This document shows, one piece after another, positions 25,209 to 33,703 of a stretch of DNA of 64,000 nucleotides. This stretch comes from Micromonospora parva (lineage in GTDB: Bacteria; Actinomycetota; Actinomycetes; Mycobacteriales; Micromonosporaceae): NCBI RefSeq assembly GCF_000718515.1, contig NZ_JNZS01000009.1, positions 62,001-126,000 of the forward strand. The letters run 5' to 3'. Made by a program: the position numbers and the translations under genes. Below the pieces are notes generated by a model. It saw nothing but the letters and a program-made list of their open reading frames with translations, was not told where the DNA came from and made no database searches. Numbering within the stretch: position 1 is the first letter of the stretch; the number at the start of each line of letters is the position of its first letter.

Positions 25209-26218
25209 GCGCCGCCCCGGGGTCCGACGGCGTCCTCGTCGACCGGTACGGCCGCGTCGCCCGGGACCTGCGCGTGTCCCTCACCGACAAGTGCAACCTG
25301 CGCTGCACCTACTGCATGCCGGCGGAAGGGCTGCCCTGGCTGGCCGGCCCCGAGCTGCTGACCGACGAGGAGATCGTCCGGCTGGTCCGGGTGGCGGTCG
25401 AGCTGCTCGGCGTGACCGAGGTGCGGTTCACCGGCGGTGAGCCGCTGATCCGACCCGGGCTGGTCGACATCGTGACGGCCGTCGCCGCCCTCCAGCCCCG
25501 CCCCCGGGTCTCGCTGACCACCAACGGCATCGGCCTGGACCGGCTGGCCCCGGCGTTGCGCGCGGCCGGCCTGGACCGGGTGAACGTCTCACTGGACACC
25601 CTGGACCCGGACCGGTTCACCACGCTCACCCGCCGTCCCCGCCTCGACGCGGTGCTGGCCGGGCTGGCCGGGGCGGCGGCAGTCGGCCTCAGCCCCGTGA
25701 AGATCAACTCAGTGCTGATGCGAGGTGTGAACGAGGACGAGGCGCCAGCGCTGCTCCGCTTCGCCCTCGATCACGACTACCAGCTGCGGATCATCGAGCA
25801 GATGCCGCTGGACGCCCAACACGGTTGGGCCCGCGACACCATGGTCACCGCCGAGGAGATCCTGGCGTCCCTGCGTACCGCCTTCGATCTCAGCCCCGAC
25901 CCGGCCGAGCGCGGTGCGGCACCGGCGGAGACCTGGCTGGTCGACGGAGGTCCCGCCCGGGTCGGTGTGATCGCCAGCGTCACCCGCCCCTTCTGCGGGG
26001 ACTGCGACCGCACCCGGCTGACCGCCGACGGTCAGGTCCGCGCCTGCCTCTTCGCCACCGAGGAGTCGGATCTGCGCGCCGCGCTGCGGGCCGGCGCGGA
26101 CGACGACGAGCTGGCCCGACGCTGGCGTACCGCGATGTGGGGCAAGCGCGCCGGGCACGGCATCGACGACCCGACCTTCCTCCAACCGACCCGACCGATG
26201 TCCGCGATCGGGGGCTGA
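25205..26218 (+). CDS. moaA: GTP 3',8-cyclase MoaA
   Basis: Radical SAM enzyme that starts molybdenum cofactor synthesis by converting GTP to 3',8-cyclo-GTP, which MoaC rearranges into cPMP. It has 337 residues. The N-terminal cluster motif is CNLRCTYC (about 28-35), the SAM motif is RFTGGEPLIR, and the C-terminal cluster Cys are in FCGDCDRTRL and ACLF. The C terminus ends in Gly-Gly, needed for activity in characterised MoaA enzymes. GTG at 25205 overlaps the preceding TGA by 3 nt. moaD follows after 2 nt; moaC lies about 15 kb away. Confidence 0.95.
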   Translation: MSAAPGSDGVLVDRYGRVARDLRVSLTDKCNLRCTYCMPAEGLPWLAGPELLTDEEIVRLVRVAVELLGVTEVRFTGGEPLIRPGLVDIVTAVAALQPRPRVSLTTNGIGLDRLAPALRAAGLDRVNVSLDTLDPDRFTTLTRRPRLDAVLAGLAGAAAVGLSPVKINSVLMRGVNEDEAPALLRFALDHDYQLRIIEQMPLDAQHGWARDTMVTAEEILASLRTAFDLSPDPAERGAAPAETWLVDGGPARVGVIASVTRPFCGDCDRTRLTADGQVRACLFATEESDLRAALRAGADDDELARRWRTAMWGKRAGHGIDDPTFLQPTRPMSAIGG

Positions 26219-26220
26219 GC

Positions 26221-26475
26221 ATGCCGGGGACACCGCTGACCGTCCGCTACTTCGCTGGCGCCCGCGCCGCCGCCGGCCGCGCCGAGGAGGCCGTCCCCGG
26301 TGGGCGGTCACTCGACGACCTCACGGCCGAGCTGTCCCAGCGCCACGGCGACCGTCTCGCCGGGGTGCTGCGGGTGGCGAGTTTCCTCGTGAACGGCGTC
26401 ACCTGTCATGATCGTCAGGCACCCCTACCGGCCGGGGCCACGATCGATGTCCTGCCCCCGTTCGCGGGCGGCTGA
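26221..26475 (+). CDS. moaD: MoaD/ThiS family sulfur carrier protein
   Basis: An 84-residue ubiquitin-fold sulfur carrier: the small subunit of molybdopterin synthase. It begins LTVRYFAGARAAAGRAEE and ends LPPFAGG, with the C-terminal Gly-Gly that is adenylated and thiocarboxylated. The start ATG follows the moaA stop by 2 nt, so it is co-translated. Its partner MoaE is encoded about 13 kb downstream on the other strand. The activating enzyme MoeB is not in the window. Confidence 0.88.
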   Translation: MPGTPLTVRYFAGARAAAGRAEEAVPGGRSLDDLTAELSQRHGDRLAGVLRVASFLVNGVTCHDRQAPLPAGATIDVLPPFAGG

Positions 26476-26490
26476 GGGAGGCGCGCACAC

Positions 26491-27735
26491 ATGATGGCGG
26501 TTCTGGGGTTCGTGGCTGTCCTGGCGCTGGTCACCGGTCTCATCCACCTCTACCTGTGGAAGCGGCTGGTTCGGGACACCACCACACCGGGTCGCTGGCG
26601 ACGGGTCGGCGCGATCACCGCCGTGGTGCTGGCCGTGCTGGTGCCGGTCACCCTCGCCGGGACGCAGGCCGGGCTCTACTGGCTCGCCTGGCCGGGCTAC
26701 CTGTGGCTCGCGCTGATGTTCTACCTGCTTGTCGTGCTTGTCGTGCTGGAAGTGCCGATGCTCGTCGCCCGGCTGGTGCTGCGCCGCCGGGTGGTTGCCG
26801 CGGAGCCGACCACCGCCGCGCCCGAACCGGTACTGGTCGGTGCCGCCGGGCCGACCGACCCGCCGGCCGCCGGCGCTGTCGCGGCACCGGACCACGACCC
26901 GTCCCGTCGGTTGCTGCTGGCCCGTGGGGCGGCCATCTTCGCCGGCCTCACCGCCACCGGCATCACGGGGTACGGCGTCCGCACCGCCCTCGGCCCGCCG
27001 CAGCTGGACCGGGTGCGGATCCCGCTCGCCAAGCTCCCCCGCAGCATGGACGGTCTGCGCATCGCCACCGTCTCCGACATCCACCTCGGCCCGCTGCGCG
27101 GCCGGGCACACACCGAGCGGATCGTCGCCGCGATCAACCGGCTCGACGCGGACATCGTCGCCGTCGTCGGTGACCTGGTGGACGGCTCCGTCGCCGAACT
27201 CGGCTCGGCCGCCGCGCCGCTGCGCGACCTGCGCTCCCGCTACGGCAGCTTCTTCGTCACCGGCAACCATGAGTACTACTCCGGCGTCGAGGAGTGGGTC
27301 CAGGAGGTCGACCGGCTCGGTCTGCGGGTGCTGCAGAACCGGCGGCAGGAGATCCAGGCCCGGGGTGGGGTGCTCGACCTGGCTGGCGTGAACGACCTCA
27401 GCGGGGCGGGCACCGGCCTCGCGGCCGGTCCGGACTTCGCCGCCGCCCTCGGTGACCGCGACCCGAGCCGGCCCGTCGTCCTGCTCGCGCACCAGCCTGT
27501 GGCGGCCAAGGAGGCGGCCCGCTACGGCGTCGACCTGCAACTGTCCGGGCACACCCACGGCGGGCAGATGGTGCCGTTCAACCTGGCCGTCCGGCTGGAG
27601 CAGCCGGTGGTCAGCGGGCTCGGTGAGGTGGACGGCACCAAGGTCTACGTGACCAACGGCGCCGGTTTCTGGGGTCCGCCGGTCCGGGTCGGCGCGGAGC
27701 CGCAAATCAGTCTGGTCGAGCTGCGCTCGGCATAG
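26491..27735 (+). CDS. Membrane-anchored metallophosphoesterase
   Basis: A 414-residue protein with an N-terminal membrane part and a C-terminal calcineurin-type phosphoesterase. About four hydrophobic helices occur in the first 155 residues, such as VLGFVAVLALVTGLIHLYLW and AITAVVLAVLVPVTLAG, plus LARGAAIFAGLTATGITGYG before the enzyme. Metal motifs: VSDIHLGP, VVGDLVDG, VTGNHEYY and SGHTHGGQM, all intact. This YaeI/UDP-diacylglucosamine-hydrolase-like architecture suggests a surface phosphoesterase acting on lipid or nucleotide phosphates. It is 15 nt after moaD but probably unrelated to molybdenum metabolism. Confidence 0.85.
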   Translation: MMAVLGFVAVLALVTGLIHLYLWKRLVRDTTTPGRWRRVGAITAVVLAVLVPVTLAGTQAGLYWLAWPGYLWLALMFYLLVVLVVLEVPMLVARLVLRRRVVAAEPTTAAPEPVLVGAAGPTDPPAAGAVAAPDHDPSRRLLLARGAAIFAGLTATGITGYGVRTALGPPQLDRVRIPLAKLPRSMDGLRIATVSDIHLGPLRGRAHTERIVAAINRLDADIVAVVGDLVDGSVAELGSAAAPLRDLRSRYGSFFVTGNHEYYSGVEEWVQEVDRLGLRVLQNRRQEIQARGGVLDLAGVNDLSGAGTGLAAGPDFAAALGDRDPSRPVVLLAHQPVAAKEAARYGVDLQLSGHTHGGQMVPFNLAVRLEQPVVSGLGEVDGTKVYVTNGAGFWGPPVRVGAEPQISLVELRSA

Positions 27736-27796
27736 CGGAAGTCACGTCCGCGCGTGGCGGCGGGTGGCCGGCGCGGCGGGCGTGACAGGATGCGGC

Positions 27797-30700
27797 GTGC
27801 CCCCGTTCAGCGCCGTACCCCCCGGTGGCCTACCGCCATTCGTCGCGGACCTGCACATCCACTCGAAGTACTCGCGCGCGTGCAGCCGTGATCTCACCAC
27901 GCCGAACCTCGCGTGGTGGGCCCGGCGTAAGGGCATTGGCCTGCTCGGCACCGGCGACTTCACCCACCCCGCCTGGTACGACCACCTGCGGGAGACGCTG
28001 CGCCCGGCCGAGCCGGGGCTCTACCGACTCGACCCGGAAGCGGAACGGGACATCGCCCGCCGACTGCCACCCCGACTCGCCTCGACGGCGGAGGCGGACC
28101 CGGTCCGGTTCATGCTGAGCGTGGAGATCTCCACCATCTACAAGCGGGACGACCGGACCCGCAAGGTGCACCACCTGATCTACCTGCCGGATCTGGACGC
28201 GGTGGCCCGGTTCAACACCGCCCTCGGCCGGATCGGCAACCTCGGCTCCGACGGCCGGCCGATCCTCGGACTGGACTCCCGCGACCTGCTGGAGATCACG
28301 CTTGAGGCCAGCCCCGACGGTTACCTGGTGCCCGCGCACATCTGGACGCCGTGGTTCTCCGCGTTGGGCTCGAAGTCCGGCTTCGACGCGATCGCGGACT
28401 GCTACGCCGACCTGGCCGAACACATCTTCGCCGTGGAGACCGGGCTCTCCTCCGACCCCGCGATGAACTGGCGCGTCGGCAGCCTGGACGGCTACCAGTT
28501 GGTGTCCAACTCGGACGCGCACTCGCCACCGGCTCTCGGCCGGGAGGCGACAGTGCTGACCGCGGAACGGGACTACTTCGCCGTTCGGGAGGCGCTGCGT
28601 ACCGGTGACGGCCTGGCCGGCACTGTCGAGTTCTTCCCGGAGGAGGGCAAGTACCACGCGGACGGGCACCGGCTGTGTGGGGTGAACTGGTCTCCGGAGC
28701 GCACCCGGACCGCCGGCGGCCGCTGCCCCGAGTGCGGCAAACCGCTCACCGTGGGTGTCCTCAGCCGGGTCGAGGAGCTGGCCGACCGTCCGGCCGGGCA
28801 CCGGCCGGCACACGCCCGGGACGTCACTCACCTGGTGCCGCTGGCCGAGATCCTCGGCGAGATCAACAAGGTGGGTGCCCGGTCGAAGAAGGTCGAGGGG
28901 CGGTTCAACGAGTTGCTCGCCGCACTCGGCCCCGAGCTGGAGATCCTGACCACGACGCCGTTGGCCGACATCGAGCAGGCCGGCGGTGAACTGCTCGCGG
29001 AGGGCATCGGGCGGCTGCGGCGCGGCGACGTCCGGCGGGTGCCCGGCTACGACGGCGAGTACGGCGTGATCACGCTCTTCGACCCGGCCGAGCTGGGCGC
29101 GCAGGAGACCCTGTTCGACGTACCGGTGCCGGCGCAGCGACGGCCCACGGAGCCGGCGCCCCGGGTCGCGGCAAAGCGCCCGGCGGCGGCGAAGTCGGAG
29201 CCGAAGCGGAAGCCGGCCCCGACGCCCGCGCCGCCGATCGCGTCGCCGCCGTCTCCGCACGAACCGTTCGAGCCGATGCTCGCCGGCATGGAGGAGGTCG
29301 GTACCGGCCTGCTGGACCGGCTGGACGCCATGCAGCGGGTGGCCGCGTCGGCACCTGGTGGCCCGCTGCTCATCGTGGCCGGTCCGGGCACCGGCAAGAC
29401 CAGGACACTGACCCACCGGATCGCGTACCTCTGCGCGGAGCTGAACGTCTTCCCCGAGCACTGCCTCGCGATCACGTTCACCCGCCGGGCCGCCGAGGAG
29501 TTGCGGCACCGCCTCGACGGCCTGCTCGGCCCGGTCGCCGAGGACGTCACAGTGGGCACGTTCCACGCGCTGGGGCTGCTGATCCTGCGGGAGAACACCG
29601 CCGCTGCGGGCCTGCCGGCCGACTTCCGGATCGCCGACGACGCCGAGCGGGCGGCGGCCCGCACCGAGGCCGGCGACGACAGCGCCACCTACACGTCCCT
29701 GCTGCGTAAGCAGGACCTGGTGGACCTGGACGAGCTGGTGACCCTGCCGGTGGAGTTGCTGCGGGCCGACCGGAAGCTGGTCGAGCGGTACCGGGACCGC
29801 TGGCGGTGGATCTTCGTCGACGAGTACCAGGACGTCGACGAGGTGCAGTACGAGCTGCTGCGGCTGCTCAGCCCCACCGACGGCAACCTCTGCGCGATCG
29901 GCGACCCGGACCAGGCGATCTACTCGTTCCGGGGTGCCGACGTCGGCTACTTCCTGCGCTTCTCCGAGGACTTCACCGACGCCCGACTGGTGCGGCTCAA
30001 CCGCAACTACCGCTCGTCGGCGCCGATCCTGGCCGCCGCGGTGCAGGCCATCGCGCCGTCCTCGCTGGTGCGGGGTCGACGACTGGACCCGGCCCGGCTC
30101 GACCCGGAGGCCCCGCTGGTCGGGCGCTACCCGGCGGCGTCCGTGGTCGAGGAGGCCGACTTCGTGGTGCGTACCGTCGACGACCTGGTCGGCGGGCTGT
30201 CGCACCGCTCGCTGGACTCGGGTCGCATCGACGGCCGGTCCACCTCGCTGTCGTTCTCCGACATCGCCGTGCTGTACCGCACCGACGCGCAGGCCGCCCC
30301 GATCGTGGACGCCCTGACCCGGGCCAACATCCCCGTGCAGAAGCGTTCCCACGACCGGCTGCGGGATCGGCCCGGGGTTGCCGCCATCGCCCGGGAGCTC
30401 CGGCACGCCGACGGTCTGGCCGGCTCGCTGGCCGCCCGGGCGCGGCTGGCCGGTCAGGTGGTCGCGGAGCGGTTCGCCGTGCCCACCCTGGACGGCGCGG
30501 GCAGCACCGTCCGCCCCGAGGACGTCCGCTCGGCGGTGGACCTGCTGACCCCGTTGGCCCGGCGCTGCGGCGACGACCTGGAGACCTTCCTGTCGCAGTT
30601 GGCGACCGGCGCGGAGGTGGACGCGCTGGACCCGCGCGCCGAGGCGGTCACGCTGCTCACCCTGCACGCCGCGAAGGGCCTGGAGTTCCCGGTGGTCTTC

Positions 30701-30976
30701 CTGGTCGGCGTCGAGGACGGGCTGCTGCCGCTGCGCTGGCCGGGCTCGACACCGGACGACGACGCCGTCGCCGAGGAGCGCCGGCTCTTCTTCGTCGGCC
30801 TGACCCGGGCCCAGGACCGGCTGTACGTCAGTCACGCGGCCCGCCGCATCCGCCACGGCGCGGAGCGCGACTGCGCCCCCTCGCCGTTCCTCTCCAGCAT
30901 CGACCCGGGCCTCTTCGAACGCTTCGGCGAAGAAGAACCCCGCCGCCCAAAGGACCGCCAACTCCGCCTGATCTAA
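27797..30976 (+). CDS. Endonuclease Q-UvrD helicase fusion
   Basis: A 1059-residue two-enzyme fusion. The N-terminal part (about 1-430) is of the TIGR00375/endonuclease Q type: a PHP-fold metal centre starting FVADLHIHSKYSRACS, with GTGDFTHPAWY, VSNSDAHSPPALG and a zinc site formed by LCGVNW and CPECGKPL. EndoQ nicks DNA 5' to deaminated bases such as uracil and hypoxanthine. A Pro/Ala/Lys linker follows (about 440-500). The C-terminal part (about 515-1050) is a complete SF1A helicase: GPGTGKTRT (Walker A), TFTRRAAEELR, VDEYQDVDEVQ (motif II), DPDQAIYSFRGA (motif III), LTLHAAKGLEF and FFVGLTRAQDRLYV. The GTG at 27797 (VPPFSAVPP) is likely the start. The fusion suggests nicking followed by strand unwinding. 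Confidence 0.85.
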   Translation: MPPFSAVPPGGLPPFVADLHIHSKYSRACSRDLTTPNLAWWARRKGIGLLGTGDFTHPAWYDHLRETLRPAEPGLYRLDPEAERDIARRLPPRLASTAEADPVRFMLSVEISTIYKRDDRTRKVHHLIYLPDLDAVARFNTALGRIGNLGSDGRPILGLDSRDLLEITLEASPDGYLVPAHIWTPWFSALGSKSGFDAIADCYADLAEHIFAVETGLSSDPAMNWRVGSLDGYQLVSNSDAHSPPALGREATVLTAERDYFAVREALRTGDGLAGTVEFFPEEGKYHADGHRLCGVNWSPERTRTAGGRCPECGKPLTVGVLSRVEELADRPAGHRPAHARDVTHLVPLAEILGEINKVGARSKKVEGRFNELLAALGPELEILTTTPLADIEQAGGELLAEGIGRLRRGDVRRVPGYDGEYGVITLFDPAELGAQETLFDVPVPAQRRPTEPAPRVAAKRPAAAKSEPKRKPAPTPAPPIASPPSPHEPFEPMLAGMEEVGTGLLDRLDAMQRVAASAPGGPLLIVAGPGTGKTRTLTHRIAYLCAELNVFPEHCLAITFTRRAAEELRHRLDGLLGPVAEDVTVGTFHALGLLILRENTAAAGLPADFRIADDAERAAARTEAGDDSATYTSLLRKQDLVDLDELVTLPVELLRADRKLVERYRDRWRWIFVDEYQDVDEVQYELLRLLSPTDGNLCAIGDPDQAIYSFRGADVGYFLRFSEDFTDARLVRLNRNYRSSAPILAAAVQAIAPSSLVRGRRLDPARLDPEAPLVGRYPAASVVEEADFVVRTVDDLVGGLSHRSLDSGRIDGRSTSLSFSDIAVLYRTDAQAAPIVDALTRANIPVQKRSHDRLRDRPGVAAIARELRHADGLAGSLAARARLAGQVVAERFAVPTLDGAGSTVRPEDVRSAVDLLTPLARRCGDDLETFLSQLATGAEVDALDPRAEAVTLLTLHAAKGLEFPVVFLVGVEDGLLPLRWPGSTPDDDAVAEERRLFFVGLTRAQDRLYVSHAARRIRHGAERDCAPSPFLSSIDPGLFERFGEEEPRRPKDRQLRLI

Positions 30977-31019
30977 CCCCCGCCCCCTCCTCCCCCCAGA
31001 CCCCGCCCCATAGCTGCGC

Positions 31020-31136
31020 CGATCTTGCGCTTTCTGTTGCCCTTCTGCGTGGAGATGCACCTTGTGCCGGCACCGAAACCGCAAGATCGACGAGGGCTTG
31101 CGGCGCGGGGCTTGCGGCGCGGGGCTTGCGGCGCGG
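31020..31136. repeat. Inverted repeat plus three 14-bp tandem repeats
   Basis: CGATCTTGCG at 31020-31029 and CGCAAGATCG at 31080-31089 form a 10-bp inverted pair 50 nt apart. Immediately after come three exact copies of GGCTTGCGGCGCGG (31095-31108, 31109-31122, 31123-31136). The block lies between convergent genes (helicase and prepilin peptidase) and may end both transcripts. Confidence 0.65.
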
Positions 31137-31144
31137 GGTGGGGG

Positions 31145-31798
31145 TCAGGTGAGGAGAGCGGCGAGCCAGGCGCCGGTCAGCAGGGCTGGGCCGAGGGGTA
31201 GCGCGGTGTCCCGGTGCACCTTTCGGGCGGCCAGCAGGCCGAGGACCAGGACGCCCTGCAGGACGTGCGGCAGCAGAATCCCGGCCAGCAGGGCGTCCCG
31301 CCCCAGCCAGCCGAGCGGCAGGCCGAGGACGGTGGCGAGTTTCACGTCGCCGAAACCCAGTCGGGACCCGGGCAGCACTGCCAGCAGCACGTGCGCCGTC
31401 CCCGCGACCGCCGCGCCGCCCAGCACGCCGAGCAGCCGGCCGGGAGCGTCGGACAGCACCGCCGCAACTGTCAGACCCCCGAGGGCCAGCAACCCGGCAA
31501 TGAGGACCAGCGGGTCGGGCAGCCGCAGGCAGGCCAGGTCGACCCGCGCGAGCACCAGACCGACCGCCCCGACCGCGAGGAAGACCGGTAACGCCGGGTC
31601 GTCGGCAGCCGCGCCGGCAAGGCCGACGAAGACGCTGGCCGCCACCATCGGCGCGACCCAGGGCCGCCGGAACGGCTGCGGCGGTGCAAACGCCCACGAC
31701 CCGGCGTCCGCCGTGGCGAAGCGCCGCGACATCAGGGGTACGACGAGGCCGACCAATGTGCCGAGCAGAGCGATCGACACCAGCGCGGCGGCCGACAT
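31145..31798 (-). CDS. Prepilin peptidase (A24 family)
   Basis: A 217-residue polytopic membrane aspartyl protease of the TadV/PilD type. About seven hydrophobic helices are visible. The second catalytic motif GFGDVKLATVLGLPLGWLG is present, and the first Asp is in ARVDLACLRLPDPLVL. It lacks the cytoplasmic N-terminal methylase domain of full PilD enzymes, as is usual for actinobacteria. It would process type IV prepilin or Flp-like subunits, but no pilus genes are near. ATG at 31798 is used; the TAD/pilus operon must be elsewhere. Confidence 0.82.
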   Translation of the reverse strand: MSAAALVSIALLGTLVGLVVPLMSRRFATADAGSWAFAPPQPFRRPWVAPMVAASVFVGLAGAAADDPALPVFLAVGAVGLVLARVDLACLRLPDPLVLIAGLLALGGLTVAAVLSDAPGRLLGVLGGAAVAGTAHVLLAVLPGSRLGFGDVKLATVLGLPLGWLGRDALLAGILLPHVLQGVLVLGLLAARKVHRDTALPLGPALLTGAWLAALLT

Positions 31799-31808
31799 GG
31801 CCCGGACG

Positions 31809-32813
31809 TTACCGACGCTCGCGCACCGGCGTGACCCCCGATCGTGATCCCGTGCCGGACCGACGCGGCCGTTCGGTGACCACCACCACCGCGACCCCGG
31901 CCACGATGACGGCACCGCCGAGCAGCACCTGCGGGGTGACCGGCTCGGCCACCAGCAGCGCGCCGAGCACCACCGCGACCGCCGGGTTCACGTAGGCGTA
32001 CGTCGACACCAGCGAGATCGGCGCGTTGTGCAGCAGCCAGACGTACGCGGTGAAGGCCACCAGTGAACCAGCCACCATGAGGTAGCCCAGCGCCAACCAG
32101 GACCGGGTGCTGACCGCCGCCGGGTGGAAGCCGGCCAGTTCGCCCCGACCGGCGGCGACGACCGCCAGCACCAGCGAGCCAGCCACCATCTCGTACACGG
32201 TGGCCACGAAGGGGTCGGCGGGCATCCGGATCCGTCCGGACAGGAACGACCCGACCGACCAGGAGGCGGTCGCCGCCACCACAGTCAACGCCCCGACCAG
32301 CGGCACCGCGCCCGAACCACCGCCGGGCAGCACCAACAGGATCAGGCCGACGAAGCCCACAGTGACCCCGGCGAACGTCCAGAGCGGCGGCCGGTCCCCG
32401 GTGGCCGAGCGCAACAGCACCACCAGCAGCGGCACCGTGGCCACCAGCAGCGCGGCGATCCCGGACGGCACCGCGACGCCGGGCGGCCCCGATTCGGCGA
32501 GCACCACCAGGCCGTTGCCACCGGCGAGCAGGAGCACCCCGACCAACGCGACGGAGCCGAGTTGCCGTCGGTCCACCCGCAGCGCGCCGGGGCCCCGGCG
32601 CAACCGCAGCACCACCGCCAGGATCAGGCCGGCCACCGCGAACCGGAGGGCGGCCGACAGCAGCGGGGGCAGCGTCTCCACGGTGATCCGGATGGCCAGA
32701 TAGGTCGACCCCCAGAGCAGGTAGACCACGATCAACGCGGTCCAGATCAGTGCCGGTGTGGTGCTGACGCGACGGCCGGCGAGGGCCGTGGCGCTCGGTG
32801 GAGGTGAGCTCAT
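31809..32813 (-). CDS. EamA family (drug/metabolite) transporter
   Basis: A 334-residue inner membrane transporter with about ten helices in two EamA repeats. The first repeat starts IVVYLLWGSTYLAIRITVET, a typical EamA opening, and the second starts ALTVVAATASWSVGSFLSGR. The helix PAVAVVLGALLVAEPVTPQV near the end is characteristic of the DMT superfamily (YedA/RhaT-like). The substrate is unknown; amino acids or their derivatives are usual. The prepilin peptidase gene starts 10 nt after the stop of this one, so they may be co-transcribed. Confidence 0.82.
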   Translation of the reverse strand: MSSPPPSATALAGRRVSTTPALIWTALIVVYLLWGSTYLAIRITVETLPPLLSAALRFAVAGLILAVVLRLRRGPGALRVDRRQLGSVALVGVLLLAGGNGLVVLAESGPPGVAVPSGIAALLVATVPLLVVLLRSATGDRPPLWTFAGVTVGFVGLILLVLPGGGSGAVPLVGALTVVAATASWSVGSFLSGRIRMPADPFVATVYEMVAGSLVLAVVAAGRGELAGFHPAAVSTRSWLALGYLMVAGSLVAFTAYVWLLHNAPISLVSTYAYVNPAVAVVLGALLVAEPVTPQVLLGGAVIVAGVAVVVVTERPRRSGTGSRSGVTPVRERR

Positions 32814-32894
32814 CAGTGGACCACGCTACGGTGACCTCGGAGTCCGCGTCGCGCTTTGGTGGCCGGCCTCTCACCACTCGTGCAGGAGGGCGGC

Positions 32895-33680
32895 ATGACG
32901 AACTACGGACAACCGGGAGGCGGCCACCCGGGGCCGTGGCGTGGCCAGCGACCCGATGAGACACCAGGTCATCCGGTGCAGCGGCAGTACCCGCCCAGGC
33001 CCGAGTCGTACCCACCGACGCCCGAGTCCTACCCGCCGGCGGTCTCGTCGTATCCGCCCGGCCCGCAGGGGCCCGGGTCATACGGCGAGCCGACCTACGG
33101 AGGCGGTCCGGGAACGCAGTACGGTGCAGCGCCCGGCGCGCCCTACGGCGGCTCGTACCAGCCGACACCGACCTACGGCGAGCAGCCGCCGTACCGGCCC
33201 GACGACCCGTACGGCGAGGATCCGGCACCGGGCCGGCGCGGCCGGGGGCCGCTGATCGCGGTGCTGGCCGTCGTCCTCGTGGTGCTGGCCGTCGCCGGTG
33301 TGTTCTGGTTCCGCGATGGGCAGAGCGACCCGGCGCCGGCGGCGGCGCCGAGCAGTCCGGCGGCGGTTGCCGGTGAGCCCAGCGCGGACGCGGTCGAGCC
33401 CGCGCCGAGCGCGGCGGCGCCGGAGTCGTCGGCCGATCCCCGGTTCGCCAAGGTCGGCCAGTGCGTCCGCAACGACGGCGCCGCCGGCGGCAAACCCAAG
33501 CTGCTGATCAGCGGTTGCACCGCCAAGTCGTACGAGGTGCTGAGCCGGATCGACGGCCCGACCAGCGGCGAGCGGGACGCCGAGACCAAGTGCGACAAGG
33601 TGAAGGGTTACACCAACTGGTATTTCTTCGACAGTGAGCTGGACACTCTCGACTTCGTCCTCTGCCTCAAGCAACGCTGA
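32895..33680 (+). CDS. Proline-rich single-pass membrane protein
   Basis: A 261-residue protein, probably type II oriented. The N-terminal 115 residues are Pro/Tyr/Gly-rich and disordered, with repeats of PESYPPTP type. One transmembrane helix follows, GPLIAVLAVVLVVLAVAGVFWF (about 121-142), then an Ala/Pro spacer and a folded C-terminal domain (about 185-261): KVGQCVRNDG, ISGCTAKSYEVLSRI, CDKVKGYTNWYFFDS and DFVLCLKQR. The four Cys likely form disulfides outside. The C-terminal domain resembles the LppU/SCO3897 type found in actinobacterial surface proteins. ATG at 32895 follows AGGAGGGCGGC. The next gene is a tandem paralogue. Confidence 0.65.
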   Translation: MTNYGQPGGGHPGPWRGQRPDETPGHPVQRQYPPRPESYPPTPESYPPAVSSYPPGPQGPGSYGEPTYGGGPGTQYGAAPGAPYGGSYQPTPTYGEQPPYRPDDPYGEDPAPGRRGRGPLIAVLAVVLVVLAVAGVFWFRDGQSDPAPAAAPSSPAAVAGEPSADAVEPAPSAAAPESSADPRFAKVGQCVRNDGAAGGKPKLLISGCTAKSYEVLSRIDGPTSGERDAETKCDKVKGYTNWYFFDSELDTLDFVLCLKQR

Positions 33681-33703
33681 GACCACCCACCCCCGGGGAT
33701 GAC

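Noticed and set aside
27830..31084. Minus-strand open frame of about 1084 codons
   Set aside because: It lies entirely antisense to the EndoQ-UvrD gene, whose plus-strand motifs are unmistakable; its product is low-complexity and Gly/Arg/Val/Gln-rich, as expected of a high-GC shadow.
31095..31136. CRISPR array
   Set aside because: Three 14-bp repeats are directly adjacent with no spacers, and no cas genes are present.
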